From: Neoakkermansia glycaniphila
GTDB taxonomy: Bacteria; Verrucomicrobiota; Verrucomicrobiia; Verrucomicrobiales; Akkermansiaceae
DNA: 64,000 nt
Direction: 5' to 3'
Assembly (NCBI RefSeq): GCF_001683795.1
Contig: NZ_LIGX01000014.1
Coordinates: forward strand, 1 to 64,000
Part shown: piece after piece, positions 1 to 8,240 of the stretch
Layout: every line of letters starts with the position of its first letter
How positions within the stretch are numbered: the stretch's first letter is position 1
The notes under the pieces: generated by a model
Database searches by the model: none
Seen by the model: only the letters and a program-made list of their open reading frames with translations
Told to the model about the DNA's origin: nothing
Translations under genes and position numbers: made by a program

Positions 1-29
1 AAACAACAAGCCGCCCGCCGCACACAACC

Positions 30-2714
30 ATGAAACCCGCACTCCGCCCCCTCACCGCCACACTCCTGACCTCCCTCGCGGCAGCCCTTCCGCTGCAGGC
101 GCAAAGCCCTCCGCCCGCGCATCCGGACACATGGCCGCCGCACTTCGTCTCCCTCACCCCCGACCTCCTCTATGAAGTCGAACCCTCCGACTACCTCGCC
201 GACCCCGCCACGCTCGACGGAGCCCAGCTCTTCTACGCCCCCGTACAGGGAGACGACCCCGTCGCCACCCTGCAGGGCGCGGCCGTCCTCCTCGTCCGCC
301 CCTACAACATCGTCGAACGGCAGGAGGCGCCCTTGCGCGAGTGGGAATGCGTCTGGGGAACCCTCGACCACTTGTACCACAACGCAGTGCCGCAATTCTG
401 GCGGCGTCCCTCCACCGCCTTCTACTCCTGCACCCACCCCACCCTGCCGCCGGAAAAGGCAGGAGACCGCCCCAAAGTCCAAATCGACTTCACCCAGTGG
501 TGGAGCAGCATGCCCGTATGGGTACAGCGCACATGCACCGGCTTCACAGGTGAAAAAACCCTCACCCTGTCTCCAGAACAAAAAATCCGGGAAACCCACG
601 CACACATCAAAACCCTCCTGGAGTCTCATCCTGACGACACGACACTCAAAAACCTCGCTGCGCAGCGCACCAACCTGCTCATCTACTCCTACCTTCTCGA
701 CAAATGGGCTCCGGATGCCTACCCCGCCCAGCGCTCGCCCATCATGAAGGAAATGAAGGCAGGCGCCACCCGGGACTTCCGGAACCTCACCGAAAACGAC
801 CTATGGAACGCCATGCTCAACCACTACCTCGCAGGGTGCGGCCCGGAACCCGGCACACTCTCCGACACCGTCCGCAGCACATGGGTCAGTCAGGAATGGG
901 CGGCTCATGCCAACCTCGAACGCACCGCCCCCCTCCTCTTCTGGTGGCTGGCGGACTGGAGCCTCTTCCAACAGCGGCAGGAACAGTTCACGCAACTGAC
1001 CGGCCAAATCGCATGGGAACAGGAATTCGCCAAAACCCTCAACGAAACCGCAGGCCAATACGACGGCCTCCTCTACCTGAAAGATGCGGAGAGAATAGTC
1101 AAAGACTTCCCGAAAACCTATATCGTCCCGCAGGAAATCCGGAACATGAAAGTCCCCCTCAGCATCGACACGCCGGGAGCAACCGGAACCGTCGAATTCT
1201 CATCGACGGCATTCTACCGGGCAATCCTGAAAGATGCCGGCGTCATAACCGACCCTCCACGCCCTGAGCCTCCCACCCCTCCGGAAGTCCACCTCGTCCC
1301 CTTCGTCGCCAAAGTACACCAGAAAGGCACGGAAGAAACGGATCAAACCACGGCTCTGGCCAAAGCCGTCATCCTCTCGGATGGCCTCGCCACCCGGCAG
1401 GACGGAGACTTCGTCATCCTCGCCATCGCATGCGACTGGAAAGACAAATCCTCCGCCTCCGATGGCATCACCGTCACCAAAACCTACCAGTCCAACTCCA
1501 CCCTGGAGCAAGACCTCCAGCAGCGCGTCGACCGTGCCGAATACAGCCGCATCGCCCGCAGCAACTACACCTTCCGCACCGACCCGCAAACGCAGGAAGC
1601 TTCCTACGCATGGCAGGGACCCGACTCCGGCGTGCGGCTGGAAGCAGCTGCCCTGCAATCCCCCGCCGCCTTCCGCGCGGGAGCCTCCGGCCTCAAGTAT
1701 CGCCTCCTCGTCGCCGTCCGGGAAGACATCGACGGACAATGGACCCTCATGGCCGAACCGGAACCCATGAACCCCATCACCTCCGATGAAGGAACCTACT
1801 ACGCCTACACCAGGGAAAACCTCGCGCAAACCGTCAGGCAGACCGGCTGCCGCTCGCTGACGAAATCCATCACCTTCGCCTCCCCGGAAAAACCGGGCCG
1901 CTACTTCCTTTACGAAGTGGACGTACAGCAGGATTACTCCTTGACACCGTGCATCCGCTACGGGAACATGAAGCACCTCTGGGTCTTGCGCAAGGGAGCC
2001 TACCGCAAATACATCGACCATACGGACATGACGGAAATCTACACCATCTTCGGAGACTCCACATGGCCGAAAAGCGGAGTCATCGCCGATATGGCGACTC
2101 CCTACAACAATGCCGTACTCGTATGGAGGGATGCCTTGGATGTATTGACAACGCAGGTTGTCGGAACCACAGTCAGGCACCGCATGAAATTGACTGGTTA
2201 TCATATAGATAATGGAAACGTCAACGCTCGAGACATCATGGCATGCCTGACTTTCGGGCAATGGTTTTTCACATCGTTCAAACCGGATGCAAAAGTTGTA
2301 GACGAAAAGGATAAAAATATGATCAAATGGATCGGAAATTATATCGAATGGGGACAGCCCAACAGAATCTACTTATCAAAATTGATCGCCGATATGAGCG
2401 CCAATCATGATGCTGATGTGATCTGTGCCGAAGCCGCCTACTGTTTGGCATCCCTTCCACGCATTTGCGGATATAGCAATATCATTACATGCCGGGCGCA
2501 TCGCCCTGACCCAAAATCGAATATCAATGATCATGAATACAACATGCTAGGAAATAGAATTTATGATGCAACCCCTCATCGACGAGACGACCCAAACAAA
2601 CCAGAATTAAAACAACGCACATATGATAGCCCAACGGCAAATCATTCGGGCAGAGAAACAGAACCAGATCCACCAACGAACCGTTCAACTACACTCAAAT
2701 TTCTTATCCATTAA
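30..2714 (+). CDS. Secreted protein with putative C-terminal transglutaminase-like domain
   Basis: The 894-residue product starts with a clear signal peptide (basic start, LLTSLAAALPL core, cleavage near LQAQS), so it should be exported. Residues 30-750 match no family I can name. Near the C-terminus, C799 (in ICAEAAYCLASL), H835 (in DHEYN) and D846 (in IYDATP) have the order, spacing and context of the Cys-His-Asp triad of transglutaminase-like cysteine proteases; this is inferred from motif layout only. Base composition changes inside the gene: codons are strongly C-ending up to about position 2160 and then become AT-rich to the stop. The next secreted protein begins only 6 bp downstream, suggesting co-transcription. 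The ATG at 30 was chosen because the signal peptide follows directly. Confidence 0.75.
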   Translation: MKPALRPLTATLLTSLAAALPLQAQSPPPAHPDTWPPHFVSLTPDLLYEVEPSDYLADPATLDGAQLFYAPVQGDDPVATLQGAAVLLVRPYNIVERQEAPLREWECVWGTLDHLYHNAVPQFWRRPSTAFYSCTHPTLPPEKAGDRPKVQIDFTQWWSSMPVWVQRTCTGFTGEKTLTLSPEQKIRETHAHIKTLLESHPDDTTLKNLAAQRTNLLIYSYLLDKWAPDAYPAQRSPIMKEMKAGATRDFRNLTENDLWNAMLNHYLAGCGPEPGTLSDTVRSTWVSQEWAAHANLERTAPLLFWWLADWSLFQQRQEQFTQLTGQIAWEQEFAKTLNETAGQYDGLLYLKDAERIVKDFPKTYIVPQEIRNMKVPLSIDTPGATGTVEFSSTAFYRAILKDAGVITDPPRPEPPTPPEVHLVPFVAKVHQKGTEETDQTTALAKAVILSDGLATRQDGDFVILAIACDWKDKSSASDGITVTKTYQSNSTLEQDLQQRVDRAEYSRIARSNYTFRTDPQTQEASYAWQGPDSGVRLEAAALQSPAAFRAGASGLKYRLLVAVREDIDGQWTLMAEPEPMNPITSDEGTYYAYTRENLAQTVRQTGCRSLTKSITFASPEKPGRYFLYEVDVQQDYSLTPCIRYGNMKHLWVLRKGAYRKYIDHTDMTEIYTIFGDSTWPKSGVIADMATPYNNAVLVWRDALDVLTTQVVGTTVRHRMKLTGYHIDNGNVNARDIMACLTFGQWFFTSFKPDAKVVDEKDKNMIKWIGNYIEWGQPNRIYLSKLIADMSANHDADVICAEAAYCLASLPRICGYSNIITCRAHRPDPKSNINDHEYNMLGNRIYDATPHRRDDPNKPELKQRTYDSPTANHSGRETEPDPPTNRSTTLKFLIH

Positions 2715-2720
2715 AAATCC

Positions 2721-4139
2721 ATGAAAATGCCATTTCTTACTGTTAGTTGTATCATTTTTACAACAATCTTTTCATCATTTGCCGATCAAGCATCCAAATC
2801 GGAAAAACAAGATCAGCTTATTTATAAGGATATTATCTGGAATCCAGAATATCATAACATAGCGCCACCTCTACAAGATACGTCCCTTCCGAATTCTTTT
2901 CTTCTGGATGATCTGGCATGGGTTCGAGGAAAGGTAGATCCTGCATATACATGGCACTCGCAAACTTACAACATTTATAATAAAAACGGTGAATTCTTAT
3001 ACTCCATTTCTGTCTACAGACACCACGATACAGACTATCTGAAAGCATACATGATAAAAAATTATATGGACGGCGGCGGAAATCCAAGTATTGCACAGAC
3101 TCGACGCACTCATATGCAAGCAGCCACCTACAGCAATAATCAAGATGGTCTCGTACTCAGTGGATTTATGCCTGGAGAATTTGAAATAATGCCTCAGTTC
3201 CAAAAATATCCTAAAAAGAAATCTCTGCTCCTCTACATCCATGACGGTTATGGCATCGAGAACTACACGGCCTATGACCGCACCACTCCCGCGACACCGG
3301 AAGAAGAACTGGCCTTGTTCAAACGTTTCATCGCCGTATGCAAGGGCGAAATTCCCGTGCAACATGATGATGCCGAAATCGAACGTCGACAGAAACTTTA
3401 TTCCCAACTGAGTGAAAACCGATGGCACGAACTGGAAAAAAATACGACGGAATACGCCCAAAAAGAATGGAATCGCATCGCTCATGAAGAACCGCGCCAA
3501 TTCACACGCATCTTCTGGGACAACGCCAACTACGGCAGGGGCATCGAAAGAATCCTCAAACTCGAAGACATCCCCGAACGCAACACCATACCCAACGTCA
3601 ACACGGGCGTCGGCTGCGAACCCTTCCTCGCAGAACTCATCCAAAAAGGTTTCCAGCTCACCGCACGCAAAGGCGGCAACTACCTGATGACCGCCACACT
3701 CAAGGACAAGAAAACATCCATCCGCTACTGCATCTACCACGCTTTCAACCCCGTCGACACGCGGCAAACACTCTTCGCCTGGAACATGTACGCCGACGAA
3801 CGAGGAACGCCCCGCATCGTCGAGAACCCCGGCGACTTCACCATGCAGGCAGCCATCGACAACATGAACGTCCGCCCCGGATGGGTCGGAGACTTCGACA
3901 TCTGCACCAAACCCCGCTTCAACTGGGAAGGAGCCCTTGTAGAAGGCAGCGAAAAATCAGCCGTCTACTTCATGCGGGGCAACACGGCAGCCTACTTCAT
4001 CGCCGACAACCCGTCCTACGATGTCCGCCCCCTCGCCCGCATGCTCGACGAAAAACTGAAAAAGGGACTCGAAAAAACATCCAGCGCACAAGAAAAAATA
4101 CCCGTCAAGGCAGACGAATGCGGCATCACTCCTCCTTGA
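2721..4139 (+). CDS. Secreted hypothetical protein, module-sharing paralogue 1
   Basis: This 472-residue protein has a signal peptide (MKMPFLTVSCIIFTTIFSSF). Its first 255 or so residues are encoded by AT-rich DNA and resemble nothing I recognise. From about residue 257 to 449 (EPRQFTRIFWDNANYG through the MLDEKLKKG segment) it is nearly identical, in protein and in DNA, to the C-terminal part of the next gene. The shared domain is rich in aromatic residues, contains one conserved Cys in VGCEPF and one in IRYCIYH, and has no catalytic signature I can assign. The two genes are separated by a 168-bp AT-rich spacer. A role at the cell surface or in the periplasm is the most that can be inferred. 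Confidence 0.75.
   Translation: MKMPFLTVSCIIFTTIFSSFADQASKSEKQDQLIYKDIIWNPEYHNIAPPLQDTSLPNSFLLDDLAWVRGKVDPAYTWHSQTYNIYNKNGEFLYSISVYRHHDTDYLKAYMIKNYMDGGGNPSIAQTRRTHMQAATYSNNQDGLVLSGFMPGEFEIMPQFQKYPKKKSLLLYIHDGYGIENYTAYDRTTPATPEEELALFKRFIAVCKGEIPVQHDDAEIERRQKLYSQLSENRWHELEKNTTEYAQKEWNRIAHEEPRQFTRIFWDNANYGRGIERILKLEDIPERNTIPNVNTGVGCEPFLAELIQKGFQLTARKGGNYLMTATLKDKKTSIRYCIYHAFNPVDTRQTLFAWNMYADERGTPRIVENPGDFTMQAAIDNMNVRPGWVGDFDICTKPRFNWEGALVEGSEKSAVYFMRGNTAAYFIADNPSYDVRPLARMLDEKLKKGLEKTSSAQEKIPVKADECGITPP
3490..4067 (+). repeat. Direct repeat copy A (578 bp, coding)
   Basis: This segment aligns without gaps to 5041-5618 at a constant offset of 1551 bp. Most differences are single, often third-position, substitutions. 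It encodes the conserved C-terminal module of the first paralogue. Similarity ends abruptly on both sides: upstream where the AT-rich N-terminal half begins, and downstream just before the divergent last residues. Confidence 0.9.
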
Positions 4140-4307
4140 CACCGTGCTCGTCGAGGAAGATACCTTAAAAGTTTTGACTTCCCGTTTTATGGGAGATGTA
4201 GCTAGAGCAAGGACTAGTATGTTAAAAAAGGAATTCCATATCAATTCGATACAAATTTATATAAAAAAGAAATTAATATTCCTTATATTCATATTAAATA
4301 ACTCTAA

Positions 4308-5669
4308 ATGAATCTACATATGCTCAATTACATTAATGCCTTTGTCTTCACATTATTCTTTTTACCTGCAGTTGGTATATCTTCACAACCAAATATATAC
4401 GACACTAAATACTTATATAAAAATCAAGATAGTATTACATCAGTCAACGAAGAAGAACATTATGTAAATTACAATTCAGTTATAATAAATGATTTATGCA
4501 TAGATAGAGTTGAAAAAAATGGTAAATATACTCATGTATTCCGAATACTGAATTCTCAAGGATGGCAGATATGCCAATTCAATCTGCAATATCACCCATC
4601 ACACGATACATTGAAAATAAAAACAATTGATAAACTACGCAATAATCGTAGCGGCATTCAGGAAGAAGGGTGGTTTGAATCTTTAGAAATTCAAACAAAC
4701 CACAATCAAACGATCGGTTATGGTTCACCCATTGCGTTCCAATCTTCACAATCAGGTCAATATATAAAACCGTCGCACAATGCTTTGGCGTTTGCCATTC
4801 TGAACAATTATTCATTCATTATCTATCTTGATGAATCCGATCTACCGCCCACTGACATGCTGCATATATTACATCAATGGATTGATACACAGGAAGGACG
4901 AATTCCTGCAAATATTGATCTTAGAGAAGCAGATAGACGAAAAACCCTGCATACACAACTCATGGATCAGATCATACGTACCCAAGCACGAAATACTCCG
5001 CTCCACACACTTAAAACATGGGGAGAACTCAGCAAACAGGAACCGCACCAATTCACACGCATCTTCTGGGACAACGCCAACTATGGTTCAGGTATCGAGC
5101 AACTGTTGAAACTGGAACCATTGCCTTACATCAACACCATCCCCAACGTCAACACAGGCGTCGGCTGTGAACCCTTCCTCGCCGAACTCATCCAAAAAGG
5201 TTTCCAGCTCACCACTCGCAAAGGCGGCAACTATCAGATGACCGCCACACTCAAGGACAAGAAAACATCCATCCGATACTGCATCTACCACGCTTTCAAC
5301 CCCGTCGACACGCGGCAAACACTCTTCGCCTGGAACATGTACGCCGACGAACGAGGAACGCCCCGCATCGTCGAGAAACCCGGCGACTTCACCATGCAGG
5401 CAGCCATCGACAACATGAACGTCCGCCCCGGATGGGTCGGAGACTTCGACCTCTGCACCAAGCCCCGCTTCAACTGGGAAGGAGCCCTCGTGGAAGGCAG
5501 CGAGAAATCGGCGGTGTATTTCATGAGAGGCAACACGGCAGCCTACTTCATTGCGGACAATCCGTCCTACGACGTCCGCCCCCTCGCCCGCATGCTCGAC
5601 GAGCAGTTGAAGAAGGGGATGACACGTTCTACCCGCCCCTCCAAAACGACTGAAGGAAACCATGACTGA
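4308..5669 (+). CDS. Secreted hypothetical protein, module-sharing paralogue 2
   Basis: The 453-residue product begins with a hydrophobic export segment (YINAFVFTLFFLPAVG). Residues 1-244 come from very AT-rich DNA and have no obvious identity to the N-terminus of the upstream paralogue, although length and layout are alike. Residues about 245-437 repeat the upstream gene's C-terminal module with only scattered substitutions, such as ENPGD to EKPGD and DFDIC to DFDLC. The sharp switch from low-GC to high-GC codons at the module border argues for recombination or gene conversion. Function unknown. The ATG at 4308 is followed by a second possible ATG at 4320. Confidence 0.75.
   Translation: MNLHMLNYINAFVFTLFFLPAVGISSQPNIYDTKYLYKNQDSITSVNEEEHYVNYNSVIINDLCIDRVEKNGKYTHVFRILNSQGWQICQFNLQYHPSHDTLKIKTIDKLRNNRSGIQEEGWFESLEIQTNHNQTIGYGSPIAFQSSQSGQYIKPSHNALAFAILNNYSFIIYLDESDLPPTDMLHILHQWIDTQEGRIPANIDLREADRRKTLHTQLMDQIIRTQARNTPLHTLKTWGELSKQEPHQFTRIFWDNANYGSGIEQLLKLEPLPYINTIPNVNTGVGCEPFLAELIQKGFQLTTRKGGNYQMTATLKDKKTSIRYCIYHAFNPVDTRQTLFAWNMYADERGTPRIVEKPGDFTMQAAIDNMNVRPGWVGDFDLCTKPRFNWEGALVEGSEKSAVYFMRGNTAAYFIADNPSYDVRPLARMLDEQLKKGMTRSTRPSKTTEGNHD
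5041..5618 (+). repeat. Direct repeat copy B (578 bp, coding)
   Basis: Second copy of the repeat at 3490-4067, encoding the C-terminal module of the downstream paralogue. It is in the same orientation and reading frame, with no indels over its length. Recombination between the copies would fuse the two genes and delete about 1.55 kb. Confidence 0.9.
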
Positions 5670-5860
5670 CGACCTCAACCCATACAGAACGGTTCGACAT
5701 CCTCCTGCATTTCGCATCAAAAGGCAACTTCCCGAAAAACCGTTGATGCGGGTTGCCTGCATCGCCTTTCTGCAGCCAACAGGCCGAACAGTTATGGTTC
5801 CGGACGCCGAAGCCGCATTAAAAGCTTGCCCAAAACCCTGTTAGAGAGCAAGAAAAAGCC

Positions 5861-7153
5861 ATGGATTCCCCGAGGCCTGTCAAAAACATGCGGATATGGA
5901 GCGTTGCCGCGCTGGGCATCGGCTCCATGGTAGGAGCCGGTATTTTTTCCCTCATGGGACAGGCGGCCATCGAAGCCGGCAACGCCGTTTACATATCCTT
6001 CCTCATCGGCGGGATCATCGCCTTCCTCTCAGGACTCACCTATGCGCACCTCGGCGTTCGCTACCCATCCTCCGGCGGCATCATCGACTACTTCAACACC
6101 GCCTTCGGCATCGGCACCCTCTCGGGCGGGCTCTCACTCGTCTACTGCGCCACCCTCGTCATCACCATTGCCATGGTCGCGCAGGCCTTCGGCGCATACG
6201 GCGCATCCCTCTGTGCCATCCTCGGCATGCCCGGCATTCCTCCCGCCATCCTTTCCTCCCTCGCCATCGTCGTCCTCGGAGTCCTCAACATGCTCAACGC
6301 AGGACTTGTCGGCAGGGCGGAAGTCACCCTCGTCTGCATCAAGCTCGGCATCCTCGTCATCCTCATCATGGCGGGCATACCTTCCATCCATTCCTCGCAC
6401 TTCTCCGCCGGCATCGGAGACACGCCCCTGCTCGGCCTCTTCGGAAGCGTCGGCCTCACCTTCTTCGCCTACTCCGGCTACGGAATGATGGCCAATGCCT
6501 CGGCCAACCTCATCAATGCCAAAAAAGAACTGCCCCGCGCCATCTTCCTCGCCATCGGCATCGTCATGGCCCTGTACGTCGTCCTCTCCATCGTCATCAT
6601 GCACCAAGTCAGCCCGCAGGAACTGGCCGAGCACGCCGACACAGCCGTCGCACAAGCGGCAGCCCCCATCCTCGGCAAGGCCGGATACATCGCCGTATCC
6701 TTCGCCGCACTCATCGCCACCAGCTCCGCCATCAACGCCACCTTCTTCAGCACCATCCGCATCGCCCAGGGGTTGGCAGCCCAGAAGGAACTCGGCAAAC
6801 TCTTCACCATCCGCGCCTGGAAAAACGGCTCGTGGGGCTACGTTCTCAGCATCGTCCTCATCCTCCTCATCGCCTACATCTTCAACCTCGGAGAAACGGC
6901 CAAAATCGCAGGCGCCACCTTCCTCATCAGCTATCTGGCCGTCTACATCGCCCACTGGAAACTCAGGAAAAACACGCATGCCCACCCGCTGTGGATCATC
7001 CTCGGATTCTTCTCCATGCTCGCCATGTTCATCGGCTACCTCGTCAGCCTGTATGTCGAAACACCTCTGCTCGTCGCCATCCTGATCGGCATCATGGCCC
7101 TGTGCTTCCTGTTCGAATGGTTCCTCCAATGGAGATTCCGCCGCTCCGGGTGA
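5861..7153 (+). CDS. APC-family amino acid permease
   Basis: The 430-residue protein is almost entirely hydrophobic, with about 12 predicted membrane segments, and opens with GIGSMVGAGIFSL in the first helix. This is the helix-breaking G-x-G-I-F element that amino acid/polyamine/organocation transporters use for substrate carboxylate binding. Length fits the family (430-500). It should import or exchange an amino acid or amine across the inner membrane; the substrate cannot be read from sequence. It starts 191 bp after the preceding gene and ends 45 bp before lipA, so co-transcription with lipA is possible, though no functional link is apparent. Confidence 0.85.
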   Translation: MDSPRPVKNMRIWSVAALGIGSMVGAGIFSLMGQAAIEAGNAVYISFLIGGIIAFLSGLTYAHLGVRYPSSGGIIDYFNTAFGIGTLSGGLSLVYCATLVITIAMVAQAFGAYGASLCAILGMPGIPPAILSSLAIVVLGVLNMLNAGLVGRAEVTLVCIKLGILVILIMAGIPSIHSSHFSAGIGDTPLLGLFGSVGLTFFAYSGYGMMANASANLINAKKELPRAIFLAIGIVMALYVVLSIVIMHQVSPQELAEHADTAVAQAAAPILGKAGYIAVSFAALIATSSAINATFFSTIRIAQGLAAQKELGKLFTIRAWKNGSWGYVLSIVLILLIAYIFNLGETAKIAGATFLISYLAVYIAHWKLRKNTHAHPLWIILGFFSMLAMFIGYLVSLYVETPLLVAILIGIMALCFLFEWFLQWRFRRSG

Positions 7154-7198
7154 ATTTGATTGACCAACAGGCGATGAACAGGCAGACTAGCCCGCGTT

Positions 7199-8137
7199 AT
7201 GGGATGCAAGCAACAAGACGACGGCAACGAACCCCGTGAAGCCAAACCCTCGTGGCTGAAAGTCCGCCTCCCTCACGGGCGCGAATTCTGGGATGTCAAA
7301 CACATGGTCGAGGGCAAAAAGCTCTACACCGTCTGCGAAGAAGCCCACTGCCCCAACCGGTACGAATGCTGGAGCCACGGCACCGCCACCTTCATGGCCT
7401 GTGGAGACGTCTGCACCCGTGCCTGCGGATTCTGCGCCGTCAAAACCGCCAAGCCCCTGCCCCTCGACCCCGAAGAGCCCCAGCGCATCGCCGAAGCGGT
7501 CGCCCACATGAAGCTCACGCATGCCGTCATCACCATGGTCACCCGGGACGACCAGCCGGACGGCGCGGCAGGCCACATCGCCTCCGTCATCCGAGCCATC
7601 CGCAAAACCAGCCCGTCCACCATCATTGAAGTACTCACTTCCGACTTCAACGGCAAGGAAGACTCCCTGCGCTCCGTCATGGAAGCCATTCCGCACATCT
7701 TCAACCACAACCTCGAAACCGTCGAACGACTCTCCCCGCTCGTCCGCTTCCGCGCCCAGTACCGCCGCTCCCTTCAGGTCCTGCAAAATGCGCTGGACCT
7801 CGCTCAAGGCAAAGTCGCCACCAAAAGCGGCCTGATGCTCGGACTCGGCGAAACGAAAGAAGAAATCCTGCAGTCCATGGATGACCTGCGCGCCCACGGC
7901 GTCACCGTCCTCACCATCGGCCAGTATCTTCGCCCCACCCGGAAGCACCTCCCCGTCATCGACTACATCCGCCCCGAGCAGTTCGACGAATACCGCGACA
8001 TCGCCCTCTCCAAAGGCTTCCGCCACGTCGCCTCCGCACCGCTTATCCGCAGCTCCTACCATGCGGCCAACTTCCGCCCGGAGGAAGACGTACTCGACGC
8101 CATCAACGAAGAACTCGCCAAACGCGGAGAGGCATAA
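7199..8137 (+). CDS. lipA: Lipoyl synthase
   Basis: Radical-SAM enzyme that inserts two sulfur atoms into octanoyl groups on lipoyl carrier proteins. The 312-residue product has the LipA auxiliary-cluster cysteines C46, C51 and C57 (CEEAHCPNRYEC), the radical-SAM cluster cysteines C72, C76 and C79 (CTRACGFC), and the C-terminal RSSYHA element (about 284-289), whose serine ligates the auxiliary cluster. All key residues are present and length is typical. The ATG at 7199 has no strong Shine-Dalgarno, but the family N-terminus (KPSWLKVRLP) starts shortly after it. No lipB or lipoylated enzyme gene is adjacent. Confidence 0.96.
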   Translation: MGCKQQDDGNEPREAKPSWLKVRLPHGREFWDVKHMVEGKKLYTVCEEAHCPNRYECWSHGTATFMACGDVCTRACGFCAVKTAKPLPLDPEEPQRIAEAVAHMKLTHAVITMVTRDDQPDGAAGHIASVIRAIRKTSPSTIIEVLTSDFNGKEDSLRSVMEAIPHIFNHNLETVERLSPLVRFRAQYRRSLQVLQNALDLAQGKVATKSGLMLGLGETKEEILQSMDDLRAHGVTVLTIGQYLRPTRKHLPVIDYIRPEQFDEYRDIALSKGFRHVASAPLIRSSYHAANFRPEEDVLDAINEELAKRGEA

Positions 8138-8199
8138 CCACCGCCCGCCTCCGGAACCGGTACCTTCTATACATTTTATTCTTGAAAAGTTCTAAAAAA

Positions 8200-8214
8200 C
8201 TGTTACCGTAACAG
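8200..8214. promoter_or_regulatory. Palindrome upstream of cytochrome c peroxidase
   Basis: CTGTTACCGTAACAG is a perfect 7-bp inverted repeat around a single central base, lying 26 bp before the peroxidase start codon in the lipA-peroxidase gap. Its size and place fit an operator for a dimeric regulator, but no regulator can be named. It has no T-tract and is not a terminator. Confidence 0.4.
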
Positions 8215-8240
8215 CGGATTCCAGCACGAACCTCCATACC

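Noticed and set aside
1200..2261. Long antisense frames inside GC-rich genes (also 8103-9542, 47624-49399, 59582-61513 and others)
   Set aside because: Their Gly/Val/Asp- or Arg/His/Pro-rich products are the mirror of C-ending codons in the true genes, and none has family motifs.
5690..5765. Imperfect inverted repeat (GGCAAC ... GTTGCC) before the permease
   Set aside because: No T-tract and a long unpaired loop; not enough to call a terminator or riboswitch.
5662..5844. 60-codon frame overlapping the end of the second module-sharing gene
   Set aside because: No family match, no ribosome site, and a composition unlike a coding sequence; most likely chance.
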